Notes: generated by a model from the sequence alone, not told the origin. Counted from the stretch's first letter, positions 33,697 through 43,111 are shown. The stretch is 64,000 nucleotides of DNA from CAZBMJ01 sp964493205 (GCA_964493205.1 CAZBMJ010000007.1:14570-78569); one strand, 5' to 3'. Program-made: numbers and translations.

Positions 33697-34674
33697 CTAC
33701 TTACTATTTGTTAGACGTCTAAATGTTTCTTCCAAAGAAGCTTTCTGAGGAGTAAACTCAAGCAATACCAAATCAGACTTAACAATAATTTCAAATAAAG
33801 CTATTCTAGGGTCTTGTTTTTCATAAATAATATTAACAAGTAAATTATTTAAGTTATTATTTTTACTTGACTGCGTACTATCAACTTTAATAACTCCGTC
33901 TAGCGCTAAAATTTTATTTTTTAAACTAGTTTCATCTATTTCTTTAGAATTTGGTGAAATCACTTCCATTTTAATACTGCCAATATCCTGGTTAGCTAAT
34001 TTTTCTGGGGTATCATCTGCAACAAGTAACCCATCGTTAATAATAAGAATTCTCTCACAGGTTGATTGAGCTTCTTGCAAAATATGAGTGCTCATTAAGA
34101 TAGTAGTTTCTTTAGAAAGCTCTTTAATAAGATTTCTAATTTCTATTATTTGATTAGGGTCAAGTCCGCTAGTAGGTTCATCAAGTATTAAAAGCTCTGG
34201 CTCATGCAAAATTGCTTGTGCAAGCCCTACTCTTTGACGATAGCCCTTAGATAACTGGCTAATATCTTTTTGGTAAACATTAGTTAAACCACATAGCTCA
34301 ACAGCCCTAGATATTTTTATTTTTCGAGCGCCAGCAGGTATTTTTCTTATATCAGCAATAAAAGATAAATATTCTGCCACCATCATATCTTCATACTGAG
34401 GATTATTTTCTGATAAATACCCAATTAATTTTCTGGTAACATCTGAATTAGTAGCGACTTCATGGCCTTTTACTCGCACAGACCCAATATCATATGACAA
34501 ATACCCAGTCAAAATTTTCATAGTAGTGGATTTACCCGCACCATTAGGACCTAGAAATCCTACTATTTGACCTTTTGGTATGCTGAAATTTAAGCCTTTT
34601 AGGGCGAGCACATCACCATAAGATTTTTTTAACCCATTAATCTCAATCATAGGGGTCTGTGTTTCAATATTCAT
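33697..34674 (-). CDS. ABC transporter ATPase, GldA-like
   Basis: 325 residues: Walker A GPNGAGKST (42-50), Q-loop LSENNPQYEDM, signature LSKGYRQR, Walker B LLILDEPTSGLD, then a C-terminal domain of about 100 residues found in ABC-2 exporters. AAGGAG lies just before the ATG. It drives the GldF/GldG-like complex. First of six same-strand genes with gaps under about 20 bases. Confidence 0.9.
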   Translation of the reverse strand: MNIETQTPMIEINGLKKSYGDVLALKGLNFSIPKGQIVGFLGPNGAGKSTTMKILTGYLSYDIGSVRVKGHEVATNSDVTRKLIGYLSENNPQYEDMMVAEYLSFIADIRKIPAGARKIKISRAVELCGLTNVYQKDISQLSKGYRQRVGLAQAILHEPELLILDEPTSGLDPNQIIEIRNLIKELSKETTILMSTHILQEAQSTCERILIINDGLLVADDTPEKLANQDIGSIKMEVISPNSKEIDETSLKNKILALDGVIKVDSTQSSKNNNLNNLLVNIIYEKQDPRIALFEIIVKSDLVLLEFTPQKASLEETFRRLTNSK

Positions 34675-34692
34675 AAAGACTCCTTAATAAAT

Positions 34693-35835
34693 TTAACTCA
34701 ACATGAGTTCTCGAATGATTATTAAACGTTGTATTTGGCTCGTACCTTCGTATATTTGAAATATTTTCGCATCTCTCATAAGTTTTTCAACGGGGTATTC
34801 CCTATTAAAGCCGTTCCCTCCAAAAACTTGTACCGCATCAATACAAACTTTCATAGCCATATCTGCTGCAAATCTTTTCGCATGAGCTGCATGTAACGTA
34901 TTCCTACGACCTTGATCTATCTCATAAGCACTTTTCCAAACTAAAAATCTTGCCGCTTCTATTTGAGTAGCCATGTCCGCTATCATGAAACCGATACCTT
35001 GATGCTGCCAAATGGGCAAACCAAAAGTTTTTCTTTCTTTAGCATAGGCTACAGCATAATCTTTTGCTGCTTTTGCTAAACCAACAGCGCCTGCAGCCAC
35101 AAGCGGTCTTGTATAATCAAAAGCTTTCATTGCTATTAAAAACCCTTCGCCCTCCTGCCCTAAACGATTTTTACTTGGCACTACAACATCTTCAAAAATT
35201 ACAGATCTGGTATCAGATGCTCTTTGACCCATATTATTTTCTTTCTTACCAACGCTTAAGCCTGGCGTATTAGCTGGCACAATAAAAGCAGTTTTTCCTT
35301 TATGCGCTTTATCTTTATCAGTGGTAGCTAGAACAAAAAACCATTTGGCATAGCCTGCTCCGGTAATCCAGGCTTTTTGGCCATTTAGCACATAGTCATC
35401 ACCTTTTTTAGTGGCTGTTGTAGCAATATTAGATACGTCAGAACCAGCTTGAGGCTCTGTTACTGCATATGAACAAATGGCATGTTGAGAACTAAAAGGT
35501 GCTAAAAATTCTTTTTTTTGTTCTTTATTTCCTGCAATAATAACAGGAACTTGAGCTAAAGAATTGGCAGTGAGAGCAGTAGTTACCCCTGTACACCCAT
35601 AGCCAAGCTCTTCATCTATTAAACAAGCATCAAAAGTTGATAAGCCAAGCCCCCCAAATTCTTGAGGTATATGGCAGTTTATTAAACCTAAATCAAAGGC
35701 TTTTTTTATTAATGCTTCTGGCCAAGCTCCTGTTTCGTCAAGCATAGAAGCAATAGGCCTTATTTCTTTTATTGAAAAATCTCTAGCCATTTCTCTTAAT
35801 TGTTCTTGTTCAAATGAAAGGTCTAACTTAACCAT
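34693..35835 (-). CDS. acyl-CoA dehydrogenase
   Basis: 380 residues, FAD enzyme of the short/medium-chain type. Visible are CSYAVTEPQAGSDVS (flavin/substrate loop), NGQKAWITGAG, the RKTFGLPIWQHQGI segment, GGNGFNREYPVEKLMRDAK and the catalytic Glu in IYEGTSQIQR. It oxidises acyl-CoA to enoyl-CoA in fatty-acid or branched-chain amino-acid breakdown. With a leucine-dehydrogenase-like gene elsewhere in the window, a branched-chain role is plausible but unproved. It lies 18 bases before gldA and may be co-transcribed; divergent from clpB. Confidence 0.93.
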   Translation of the reverse strand: MVKLDLSFEQEQLREMARDFSIKEIRPIASMLDETGAWPEALIKKAFDLGLINCHIPQEFGGLGLSTFDACLIDEELGYGCTGVTTALTANSLAQVPVIIAGNKEQKKEFLAPFSSQHAICSYAVTEPQAGSDVSNIATTATKKGDDYVLNGQKAWITGAGYAKWFFVLATTDKDKAHKGKTAFIVPANTPGLSVGKKENNMGQRASDTRSVIFEDVVVPSKNRLGQEGEGFLIAMKAFDYTRPLVAAGAVGLAKAAKDYAVAYAKERKTFGLPIWQHQGIGFMIADMATQIEAARFLVWKSAYEIDQGRRNTLHAAHAKRFAADMAMKVCIDAVQVFGGNGFNREYPVEKLMRDAKIFQIYEGTSQIQRLIIIRELMLS

Positions 35836-35872
35836 AAAATATCTCCCAAATAATTTGTTATTTCTTTAACAC

Positions 35873-35900
35873 TTGTCAGGGGCATTTTTCTGCCTATGAT
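35873..35900 (+). promoter_or_regulatory. clpB promoter
   Basis: TTGTCA (35873-35878), 16-base spacer, TATGAT (35895-35900). The predicted start at about 35907 leaves only 4 bases before the ATG at 35911 but a proper leader with AGGA before the ATG at 35926, which supports the latter as the clpB start. It does not look like a sigma32 promoter. Confidence 0.6.
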
Positions 35901-35925
35901 CTGCAAGTAAATGAGGAATACTAAA

Positions 35926-38484
35926 ATGGATTTAAACAAGTTTACTACTATGCTGGCTCATGCCTTCGAAGCTACTCATAAAAAATGTGAAGCAGAAGGC
36001 TTTTCTGAAATTAATTCGTTACTACTTTGCAATATTTTAATAGAACAAACTGACGGGTTAGTTTTACAAATACTTAATAATTTATCAGGCAAAGATTTAT
36101 TTATTAAATTATTAAATAAAAAAATAGCTGAGCTACCAAAAGTCAGTGGCCAAAACCAAGTTTATTTAGCACCATCTCTTAAAGAATGCGTGAGTAGAGC
36201 ACAAATCTTAGCGAGCGAATTTAAAGATAGCTTCATATCAACAGATATAATCTTCTTAAGTTTAGCTAAATCACCTGATATTGCCGAGCTTTTACAAAAA
36301 TCAAATATAAGTGAACAAGATATAAAAAACCAAATAATTTCAATAAGAAAAGGAGAAAGTATTATGGATCAATCACCAGAAAATAAACTTGATGCCTTAA
36401 AAAAATATACTCAAGATATTACCCAAAAAGCAATCGATGGAAAACTTGACCCTGTAATCGGCCGTGATGAAGAAATTAGAAGGACTATCCAAGTTTTAAG
36501 CAGAAGAACTAAAAATAATCCTTTATTAATAGGTGAACCAGGTGTAGGTAAAACTGCTATTGCCGAAGGAATAGCCTTAAGAATAGCCTCTGACGATGTA
36601 CCTGAGTCTATGCGTAACAAAAAATTATTGTCTCTAGATTTAGCATCTTTATTAGCTGGCACTAAATTTAGAGGTGAATTCGAAGAGCGTTTAAAAGCGA
36701 TTCTAAAAGATATTCAAAAAGAAGAAGGCAATGTAATCTTATTTATTGACGAGCTACATACTCTCGTGGGTGCAGGTGGTGCAGAAGGGGCTATGGACGC
36801 AAGCAACATGCTTAAGCCGGCACTAGCTAGAGGCGAACTAAGATGTATTGGCGCCACAACCCTTAACGAATACCGTAAATATATAGAAAAAGATGCTGCC
36901 TTAGAAAGACGTTTTCAACCAGTTTTAATAACACAACCAACAGAAGACGATGCCATCGCTATATTAAGAGGCTTAAAAGAAAAATATGAAGTTCACCACG
37001 GTATAAGAATAACTGATAGTGCTATTGTTGCAGCTGTTACTCTAAGCAATCGTTACATTACTAATCGCCAATTGCCTGATAAAGCCATTGATCTAATCGA
37101 CGAAGCAGCCAGTGCTTTAAAAATGCAAATCGAATCTGAACCTATTGAACTTGACGAGCTAAAAAGACAAATAACTCGCTATGAAGTAGCCAAACAAGCT
37201 TTGAGTAGAGAAAAAGATGAACAAAGCAAAAATAGGCTTTTAGAAACTATTAAATTATTAGAAGAAACTAAAGAAAAAGCCAGTGTTATTGAATCAAAGT
37301 ATAAAGCAGAAAAAGCTATTCTAGACGCCATACAAAAAAGTAAACAAAAAATTGCTAAACTTAACCATGAAATAGAAACTGCTCAAAGAGCATCTGATTT
37401 TGAAAAAGCAGCCAAACTTCAATATGGAGATTTGTTTAGTACTCAAAAAGAATTAGAGCAAAAAGGTGAAGAACTAAAAAAATTACAAACTAATGGCGCC
37501 TATTTAAAAGAAGAAGTAACAGAACAAGAAATAGCTAGCGTAGTAGCTCGTTGGACTGGTATACCTGTGGAAAAAATGCTTCAAAGTGAATCAGAAAAAC
37601 TAAACAACATGGAAAATGAGCTTAGAAAGAAAATAATCTCACAAGAAGATGCTATAAAAGCCTTATCAGAAGCCATTAGAAGGAATCGAGCTGGTCTTAG
37701 TGATGAGCGAAAACCAATTGGCTCCTTTTTATTCTTAGGCCCAACAGGAGTTGGTAAAACCGAAATAGGTAAAGTATTAGCAGAATTTTTGTTTAATGAC
37801 GCAAAAGCTATGGTTAGAATAGACATGTCAGAATACATGGAAAAGCATAGTGTAGCAAGGCTAATAGGTGCTCCTCCTGGATATGTAGGGTACGAAGAAG
37901 GAGGACAACTAACAGAAGCTGTAAGACGTAGGCCCTATTGTATTTTGTTGCTTGATGAAATGGAAAAAGCTCATAGCGAAGTGTTTAATTTATTATTGCA
38001 GGTTTTAGATGATGGGCGATTAACCGATTCCCAAGGAAGAATAGTAGATTTTAGAAATACCATTATTTTGATGACCTCTAATATTGGTTCAGAACATTTG
38101 CAAGATGGTTTAAACGAAGAAAGTAAAGCTCAAGTTTTAAAAACTTTAAAAATGCATTTTAGGCCTGAGTTCTTAAATCGCATTGATGACGTCATATTAT
38201 TTAGCGGTCTTAACGAAGCAGATTTACTAAAAATTATAGATATTAATTTAGCTAGATTAAACAAAAGGCTCAAAGCTCAAGATTTAACGCTAGAACTAAC
38301 TCCTAAAGCTAAGAAGCAGTTAGTAAAACAAGGTTATGATAAAGCTTATGGCGCAAGACCTTTAGAAAGAGTTATGCAAAAAGAGATTATGGATTTAATA
38401 GCCAAAGCTATTATTGCAAAAAGTTTAAGCACCAAAGACCTAAAAATAGATTTTGATGAATCTAAATTTACCCTAATAAATTAG
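35926..38484 (+). CDS. clpB: ATP-dependent disaggregase ClpB
   Basis: 852 residues. It extracts and refolds aggregated proteins with DnaK. Domain order: N-domain (1-145, somewhat divergent), AAA1 with Walker A GEPGVGKT (203-210) and VILFIDELHTLVGAGG, the long coiled-coil M-domain (about 400-520) that distinguishes ClpB from ClpA/C, and AAA2 with GPTGVGKT (about 605) and CILLLDEMEKAH. No ClpP-binding IGF loop is seen. MDLNKFT matches the usual ClpB N-terminus, which with AGGA 8 bases upstream favours the ATG at 35926. Confidence 0.95.
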   Translation: MDLNKFTTMLAHAFEATHKKCEAEGFSEINSLLLCNILIEQTDGLVLQILNNLSGKDLFIKLLNKKIAELPKVSGQNQVYLAPSLKECVSRAQILASEFKDSFISTDIIFLSLAKSPDIAELLQKSNISEQDIKNQIISIRKGESIMDQSPENKLDALKKYTQDITQKAIDGKLDPVIGRDEEIRRTIQVLSRRTKNNPLLIGEPGVGKTAIAEGIALRIASDDVPESMRNKKLLSLDLASLLAGTKFRGEFEERLKAILKDIQKEEGNVILFIDELHTLVGAGGAEGAMDASNMLKPALARGELRCIGATTLNEYRKYIEKDAALERRFQPVLITQPTEDDAIAILRGLKEKYEVHHGIRITDSAIVAAVTLSNRYITNRQLPDKAIDLIDEAASALKMQIESEPIELDELKRQITRYEVAKQALSREKDEQSKNRLLETIKLLEETKEKASVIESKYKAEKAILDAIQKSKQKIAKLNHEIETAQRASDFEKAAKLQYGDLFSTQKELEQKGEELKKLQTNGAYLKEEVTEQEIASVVARWTGIPVEKMLQSESEKLNNMENELRKKIISQEDAIKALSEAIRRNRAGLSDERKPIGSFLFLGPTGVGKTEIGKVLAEFLFNDAKAMVRIDMSEYMEKHSVARLIGAPPGYVGYEEGGQLTEAVRRRPYCILLLDEMEKAHSEVFNLLLQVLDDGRLTDSQGRIVDFRNTIILMTSNIGSEHLQDGLNEESKAQVLKTLKMHFRPEFLNRIDDVILFSGLNEADLLKIIDINLARLNKRLKAQDLTLELTPKAKKQLVKQGYDKAYGARPLERVMQKEIMDLIAKAIIAKSLSTKDLKIDFDESKFTLIN

Positions 38485-38558
38485 CATGTTTTCATAATAG
38501 CAAACAATTATTTAACATATATTATTAAGTTTATATATGATAAATAAGGGGATATTAC

Positions 38559-39419
38559 ATGAAAAAAAAATACATTCTAGGTTTGCATTTATTCTTATAT
38601 TTATCATTTAGCGCCTTTGCTTATGATTTTTCAAATAGTGACCTAAGTTGGAAAAATTATATAAGCTACGAAGCTGCTGAATCTAATTTTGATAGAGCTT
38701 ATTTATTTCATACTGATTTTGGTGCAGCAGTTTTAAAAAGATCGATTTTTAATAATACAGTTATAGAGGATTCTGGTTTCGTTAATGCAGACATGTCAGG
38801 CTGTGAATTCTCAAAATGTAATATTAAAAGTAGTGCTTTTATAAATACAACTTTGGAAAAATCTATTTTTAATGATTGCACTATTAATGGGACAAACGCA
38901 GATGGCTCAAATATGCAAAATACTAATTTTAATAATATTATTATACAAAACTCTTCTTTTGAAGGCGCAAAGCTGATAGGTGCTACTTTTTTAAATAATA
39001 ATTTACTTAATTTAAAATTTGACTGGGCTGATCTTACTAAGTCACAATTCCTAAAATCTGAAAAAGGAGAGTATAGGAATACCCCACTTAAAAACTTAAG
39101 TTTTCAGAATGCTAATCTTTCGAGTGCTATAATAAGAAGTTTTGTTCTAGATAGGACATCGTTTGAAGGTGCAAACTTAAGCGATGCAGATTTGTCTCTT
39201 TCAAAATTAATAAATTGCAACTTTAATAATGCAAATTTATCAAATGCATTTGTTTCAGAGGCAACATTTATTAAATGCAGCTTTAGCAGAACAAACCTAA
39301 GCGGCACCAATCTTGTAAAAACTATTTATGAAGACGAAGGATTAACTTGGCCGGTTTCATTGGAATGGCTTAGTAATCAAGGTGCTTTTTGGGATGAAGC
39401 AAACCCTCCTTTACTATAA
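38559..39419 (+). CDS. secreted pentapeptide-repeat protein
   Basis: 286 residues: a signal peptide (1-21, ending FSAFA), then pentapeptide repeats of the A(D/N)LxX type (GANLSDADLSLSKL, NNANLSNAF, RTNLSGTNL), preceded by more diverged copies from about residue 50. They should fold into a right-handed quadrilateral beta-helix. The C-terminus (WPVSLEWLSNQGAFWDEANP) is non-repetitive. Exported pentapeptide proteins are common in legionella-like and intracellular bacteria; function unknown. It overlaps the convergent subtilase by 6 bases. Confidence 0.85.
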   Translation: MKKKYILGLHLFLYLSFSAFAYDFSNSDLSWKNYISYEAAESNFDRAYLFHTDFGAAVLKRSIFNNTVIEDSGFVNADMSGCEFSKCNIKSSAFINTTLEKSIFNDCTINGTNADGSNMQNTNFNNIIIQNSSFEGAKLIGATFLNNNLLNLKFDWADLTKSQFLKSEKGEYRNTPLKNLSFQNANLSSAIIRSFVLDRTSFEGANLSDADLSLSKLINCNFNNANLSNAFVSEATFIKCSFSRTNLSGTNLVKTIYEDEGLTWPVSLEWLSNQGAFWDEANPPLL

Positions 39420-40193
39420 AGCAGAATCGACTTTATAACACTCTTGCATAAGGCATTTTCCACCTTTAACGTTAATATCTTTATTTATAGAGCATTTATT
39501 GAAAAGCATCTCTTTTATATCTTTAACAGATGCTGCAGCATTTTCGAATTTTAATTTTGCTATATAAGCACTTACTACGCCTGCAGCTGCTGAAGTCCCA
39601 TTAAAAAGCCTTTTTTGTGTGCTATATGCTTTACAAGTAACTATTCCTTCGTTTACATCTCCGGTAACTACTGCCAAATCAACTCCATCGCCATAATTTG
39701 AATAAGAAGCCAGTGTTAAACCATCTTTTCTAAGAGCAGCTACAATAATTACATTATTAAAAGTTTCTTTCATAGGAGCGCAATATTCGCATTCGTTACC
39801 AGCAGCAATAACAAAAAAAGATTCTTTAAATTTTTGTTTTCCTATTTTTTGTTTTATATATTTTAAATTTTCCTCAAAAAAACTTAATGATAAATTAATA
39901 ACAAAAGCTTTATTGTTAACACAATATTCTATTGCATCAAATATATTTAAATAATCAGCTATACCTAGTTCATTACTTACTGCCACAGGAATTATATAGG
40001 CATCAGGAGCAATTGTAGTAATAATTCCTGCTATTGCAGTACCATGTTCTTCGTAGTCTTTTATTTTTTCTGCAGGTTCTAATAAATTTTTTCCTTCTAA
40101 TAAATTATCTTTAAAAAGTTCTTGTTTGCAATCTATGCCTGTATCAATAACACCTACTATTACTAAAAATAATAATAAACTATTAACTATCAT
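39414..40193 (-). CDS. subtilisin-like (S8) serine protease, compact
   Basis: 259 residues. The catalytic residues are all present: Asp17 in GVIDTGID, His50 in EEHGTAIAGI, oxyanion Asn133 in AAGNE and Ser201 in NGTSAAAG. The start MIVNSLLLFLVIVGVID runs straight from a short hydrophobic stretch into the catalytic Asp strand, so there is no propeptide and hardly room for a cleavable signal. GAGAG lies 7 bases before the ATG. It is either a minimal protease or has lost its N-terminus; six Cys residues (DCK, NECEYCA, GGKCLMQEC) suggest disulphides outside the cytoplasm. Confidence 0.85.
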   Translation of the reverse strand: MIVNSLLLFLVIVGVIDTGIDCKQELFKDNLLEGKNLLEPAEKIKDYEEHGTAIAGIITTIAPDAYIIPVAVSNELGIADYLNIFDAIEYCVNNKAFVINLSLSFFEENLKYIKQKIGKQKFKESFFVIAAGNECEYCAPMKETFNNVIIVAALRKDGLTLASYSNYGDGVDLAVVTGDVNEGIVTCKAYSTQKRLFNGTSAAAGVVSAYIAKLKFENAAASVKDIKEMLFNKCSINKDINVKGGKCLMQECYKVDSAL

Positions 40194-40323
40194 ATAAACG
40201 CTCTCATAAAATTTTACGCCTTTAATAGAAGCTAAATAAAATTAAATTAATCCCTAAAAAAGAAAAATATTGTCGAAATTTCACTTGAGTGTTACGTCCA
40301 AAAAAACTAATTCCTACAATAGC

Positions 40324-40379
40324 TACTATAGTATCTATTAAATGCTTTAAATAAGCTTAAGGGATACTATAATGTCTAT
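40324..40379. repeat. pair of 15-bp direct repeats upstream of the subtilase
   Basis: TACTATAGTATCTAT (40324-40338) and TACTATAATGTCTAT (40365-40379) match at 12 of 15 positions and start 41 bases apart, about four helical turns. The first copy lies within a near-perfect 22-base palindrome (40318-40339). They sit in the 272-base gap between mntA and the subtilase gene and could be regulator sites for the latter. No gene is seen in the rest of that gap. Confidence 0.35.
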
Positions 40380-40465
40380 AGAGGAAGCCATTCATGAATA
40401 GATTTGCTTTATTTGTGCTCATTAAAGAGACAATGTGAGTTATGATTAAAATAGTTTTGATAGCA

Positions 40466-40786
40466 CTAAATTTTTGCTTTACGCTCAAAAAGAACTAAAC
40501 CGACTCGGTCAATATGCTCTTTCAGCTTGTCATCCTGATTAAGATTATTAAAATCCACTATATCAAAGCGATAAGGTAACATCAAAGCTTCAAGTTTAAG
40601 ATGTATTTCCAAAATATAATTAAGGTCAATGTCTTGCCCTTCAACTGCCAGATCAATATCAGAACCAGGTCTATAGCGACCAAGTGCTCTTGAGCCAAAT
40701 ATTCGAACTCGATATATTTTTTCTAAACCAGCAAATATAGCTATTACAGCAGCCAATATTTGTGTTGATAATCCAAATGTTGTCAT
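40466..40786 (-). CDS. mntA: MNT-type nucleotidyltransferase antitoxin
   Basis: 106 residues, minimal nucleotidyltransferase fold. The active motif GS-x10-DxD reads GSRALGRYRPGSDID (Gly31-Ser32, Asp43, Asp45), with a third acidic residue in FDIVDF. In characterised pairs this enzyme inactivates the HEPN toxin by adding AMP to a Tyr. Its start overlaps the HEPN gene by 4 bases. It appears intact. Confidence 0.88.
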   Translation of the reverse strand: MTTFGLSTQILAAVIAIFAGLEKIYRVRIFGSRALGRYRPGSDIDLAVEGQDIDLNYILEIHLKLEALMLPYRFDIVDFNNLNQDDKLKEHIDRVGLVLFERKAKI

Positions 40787-41205
40787 ACTTGATCACGCTC
40801 TTGCTGCAGCTTGTTCATCAGTTTGCTGATGAGTGGATAATAAACAGTCTTTATCATCTGCAACAATTCTTCAGCAGTTTTTTCATTGTAACTATGAGTA
40901 CTAAGATTGCGGCTTAGAAGCATTTTTAACCAATTTTCGCCATCCTCAATAATACCATCTTGAAAACATTGTTCGATAACCGGGCGTGGGCCGTTTAGCC
41001 CTTGATAACCGCGACTAAGCAACAAATCTTGTAGAGTTTTCCACGCAAGTTCAAAGGTAAATTCGAAAGTTTGGATCAAGCCACTGCGTTCTAATCTTGA
41101 ATAAGTTAAAAGACTATTAGCACTTACAAACTCTTTATAGGCTTTTTCTAAATTGGCAAAACGTTGGTGCCAACGTATATCTTTAGGTATATTCATAGTA
41201 CTCAT
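40783..41205 (-). CDS. hepT: HEPN-domain toxin (HepT/HI0074 family)
   Basis: 140 residues, all-helical. The start region RWHQRFANLEKAYKEF and the block FEFTFELAWKTLQDLL are typical of the HI0074 branch. The RNase motif R-x4-H-x-Y reads RNLSTHSY (Arg99, His104, Tyr106); Tyr106 is the expected AMPylation target of MntA. Expected activity is RNA cleavage. A second ATG three codons on is possible. With mntA it forms a complete toxin-antitoxin module beside the dap genes. Confidence 0.87.
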   Translation of the reverse strand: MSTMNIPKDIRWHQRFANLEKAYKEFVSANSLLTYSRLERSGLIQTFEFTFELAWKTLQDLLLSRGYQGLNGPRPVIEQCFQDGIIEDGENWLKMLLSRNLSTHSYNEKTAEELLQMIKTVYYPLISKLMNKLQQERDQV

Positions 41206-41253
41206 TTTTTAATCTTTCTGATTAGCTCTCAATAGAGCTAATAATACATTATT

Positions 41254-42093
41254 TTAAGCCCTTAAAAATTCTTCAAGCATGCTTTTGGCATCTGTATGTT
41301 CATCTCTATATTTAACAATGATTGGACAAGAAATAGCCAGGCTATGCTTTTTAGCAAAATCATTATTTAATATTGGGCGACTTCCTGGCACAACTACAGC
41401 GCGTGGTGGTATTTCTAAAACATCTTTGGCTTCGATAATAACCTGGTTTACCAAATCAAAGACTTTCATACCTTTGGTTAAATTAACACCAGCTGCAATA
41501 ATAGCTTGTTCTCTAACAATAGTGCCTTCAAAAACTCCACTATTAGCACCTATTAAAACATTATCTTCAATAATAACTGGCATGGCACCTATGGGTTCAA
41601 GCACTCCACCTATTTGAGCTCCTGCAGAAATATGCACATTTTTACCAATTTGTGCGCAAGATCCTACTAACGCATTGGAATCAAGCATGCTTTTATCATC
41701 TATAAAAGCTCCAATATTTACAAAACATGGTGGCATTAACGTTACGTTATTGCCAATAAAAGCTCCTCTACGGACACTGCTTCCACCGGGAACTATTCTT
41801 GTTTGTTTATCAAGGGATATATCTTGTGGCCATAAATTATCTTTATCAATATACGAAAATATATCTATTTTAACTTTTTTATTAATACCTTGTTTAAAAC
41901 AAAATAAAATAGCTTTTTTTACTCTTATATCAACTTGCCAAGTAGTATTATTTTTATAAGCACAGCGAATTTTTCCTGATTCTAGCTCATCTAAAAAAAT
42001 TTTAGCTAAATTTTGGTGTTTTAGATTAATACTAAAATCTTGAGTTTCATAAATCATTTCTATATCAGATAAAACTTGTGAATTATTCAACAT
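41254..42093 (-). CDS. dapD: 2,3,4,5-tetrahydrodipicolinate N-succinyltransferase
   Basis: Succinylase step of meso-diaminopimelate and lysine synthesis, using succinyl-CoA. 279 residues: a helical N-domain, then a left-handed beta-helix from SVRRGAFIGNNVTLMP. The conserved GSCAQIGKNVHISAGAQIGG and a C-terminal cap (IPPRAVVVPGSRP) are present. The ATG at 42093 has GGAG 6 bases upstream and overlaps the end of dapE by 11 bases. Confidence 0.93.
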   Translation of the reverse strand: MLNNSQVLSDIEMIYETQDFSINLKHQNLAKIFLDELESGKIRCAYKNNTTWQVDIRVKKAILFCFKQGINKKVKIDIFSYIDKDNLWPQDISLDKQTRIVPGGSSVRRGAFIGNNVTLMPPCFVNIGAFIDDKSMLDSNALVGSCAQIGKNVHISAGAQIGGVLEPIGAMPVIIEDNVLIGANSGVFEGTIVREQAIIAAGVNLTKGMKVFDLVNQVIIEAKDVLEIPPRAVVVPGSRPILNNDFAKKHSLAISCPIIVKYRDEHTDAKSMLEEFLRA

Positions 42094-43102
42094 TAAAGAC
42101 TCCATTTTTTAAAATTTTAGCTATTTCAATATAATGCAAATAACCATTATTAAGTTCTTCAAAAGTGATAAATTCGTTATCTTGATGAGCTATACTCAAA
42201 GAACCTGGTCCTGTAAGAATTACATGCTTACTGATATTTTTAAAATAAGGAGCATCAGATCCAAAAGTAGCTACAAAAGATTTTTGATTAGGCAATGTTA
42301 AATAAGAAAATGGCTCTGACTGAGAAATAATTTGCAAATTAGTGTTTGGGCTTAATAATGTCTTAATAGTTTTTATAACAGTTTGAGGATCTTGGTTTAT
42401 GCGCATCAAAAATTTTGCTACTGCTTTGTCTGCAATAATATTTCTTGCACTTCCAGCATGAATTTCTCCTAAATTTATAAGATTATTAGACCAATCATAA
42501 TTTATAAGTTTAAAGCAATCTATAATAAGCTTATTAATAGCGCTATCACCCAAGTAAGGCAGCGCACTATGAGCTTTTTTGCCAGAATATAGTAAATCAA
42601 AAGCTAAAACACCCATTTGTTCACTGGCAAATAATAGCTCTGTAGGCTCCCCTACTACCAAAAATTTGCTTGTTTTATCAAAATTTTGAGCTAAACTTTT
42701 TGCCCCATCACTATTAGTTTCTTCACCAACAGTAAATAATAAAGCTATATCATCAAAGCCATCGTTGATTAATGATAAAAAAGCATGAATCATGCATGCT
42801 GCAATCCCCTTAGCATCACAAGCTCCTCTAGCAAATAATTTTTCTTGTTTGTGATCTATAATTGGCTCAAAAAATTCTGGAACTGTATCTAGATGAGTAC
42901 AAAAAAAAGTTTGATAATTAGACAAGCTTTTTTTACAAATAAATAAATTATATCTTTTAGAATTATCTATAAATAATTTTTGTACTATAAAATTTTTAGC
43001 TAAAAAATAATCATATAAATAATCACAAACAAAATTTTCGTTATTTGTAACAGAAGGTATCTTACAAAGTTGAAAAGCTAGATCAAGAACCAGTTTTTGC
43101 AT
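42083..43102 (-). CDS. dapE: succinyl-diaminopimelate desuccinylase (M20 family)
   Basis: Removes succinate from N-succinyl-LL-diaminopimelate. 339 residues, two-domain M20 metallopeptidase: the first metal His-Asp in THLDTVP, ARGACDAKG (second metal Asp), the catalytic Glu pair in TVGEETNSDG, a lid domain with GKKAHSALPYLGDSAI, and the C-terminal ligand His in SIAHQDNEF. Short for the family. ArgE-like substrates cannot be excluded from sequence, but overlap with dapD settles the likely role. Confidence 0.88.
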   Translation of the reverse strand: MQKLVLDLAFQLCKIPSVTNNENFVCDYLYDYFLAKNFIVQKLFIDNSKRYNLFICKKSLSNYQTFFCTHLDTVPEFFEPIIDHKQEKLFARGACDAKGIAACMIHAFLSLINDGFDDIALLFTVGEETNSDGAKSLAQNFDKTSKFLVVGEPTELLFASEQMGVLAFDLLYSGKKAHSALPYLGDSAINKLIIDCFKLINYDWSNNLINLGEIHAGSARNIIADKAVAKFLMRINQDPQTVIKTIKTLLSPNTNLQIISQSEPFSYLTLPNQKSFVATFGSDAPYFKNISKHVILTGPGSLSIAHQDNEFITFEELNNGYLHYIEIAKILKNGVFNVE

Positions 43103-43111
43103 AAAAATCTC

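Noticed and set aside
40371..40410. Short frame MSIEEAIHE as a gene remnant
   Set aside because: Nine codons only, no similarity recognised in the flanking frames.
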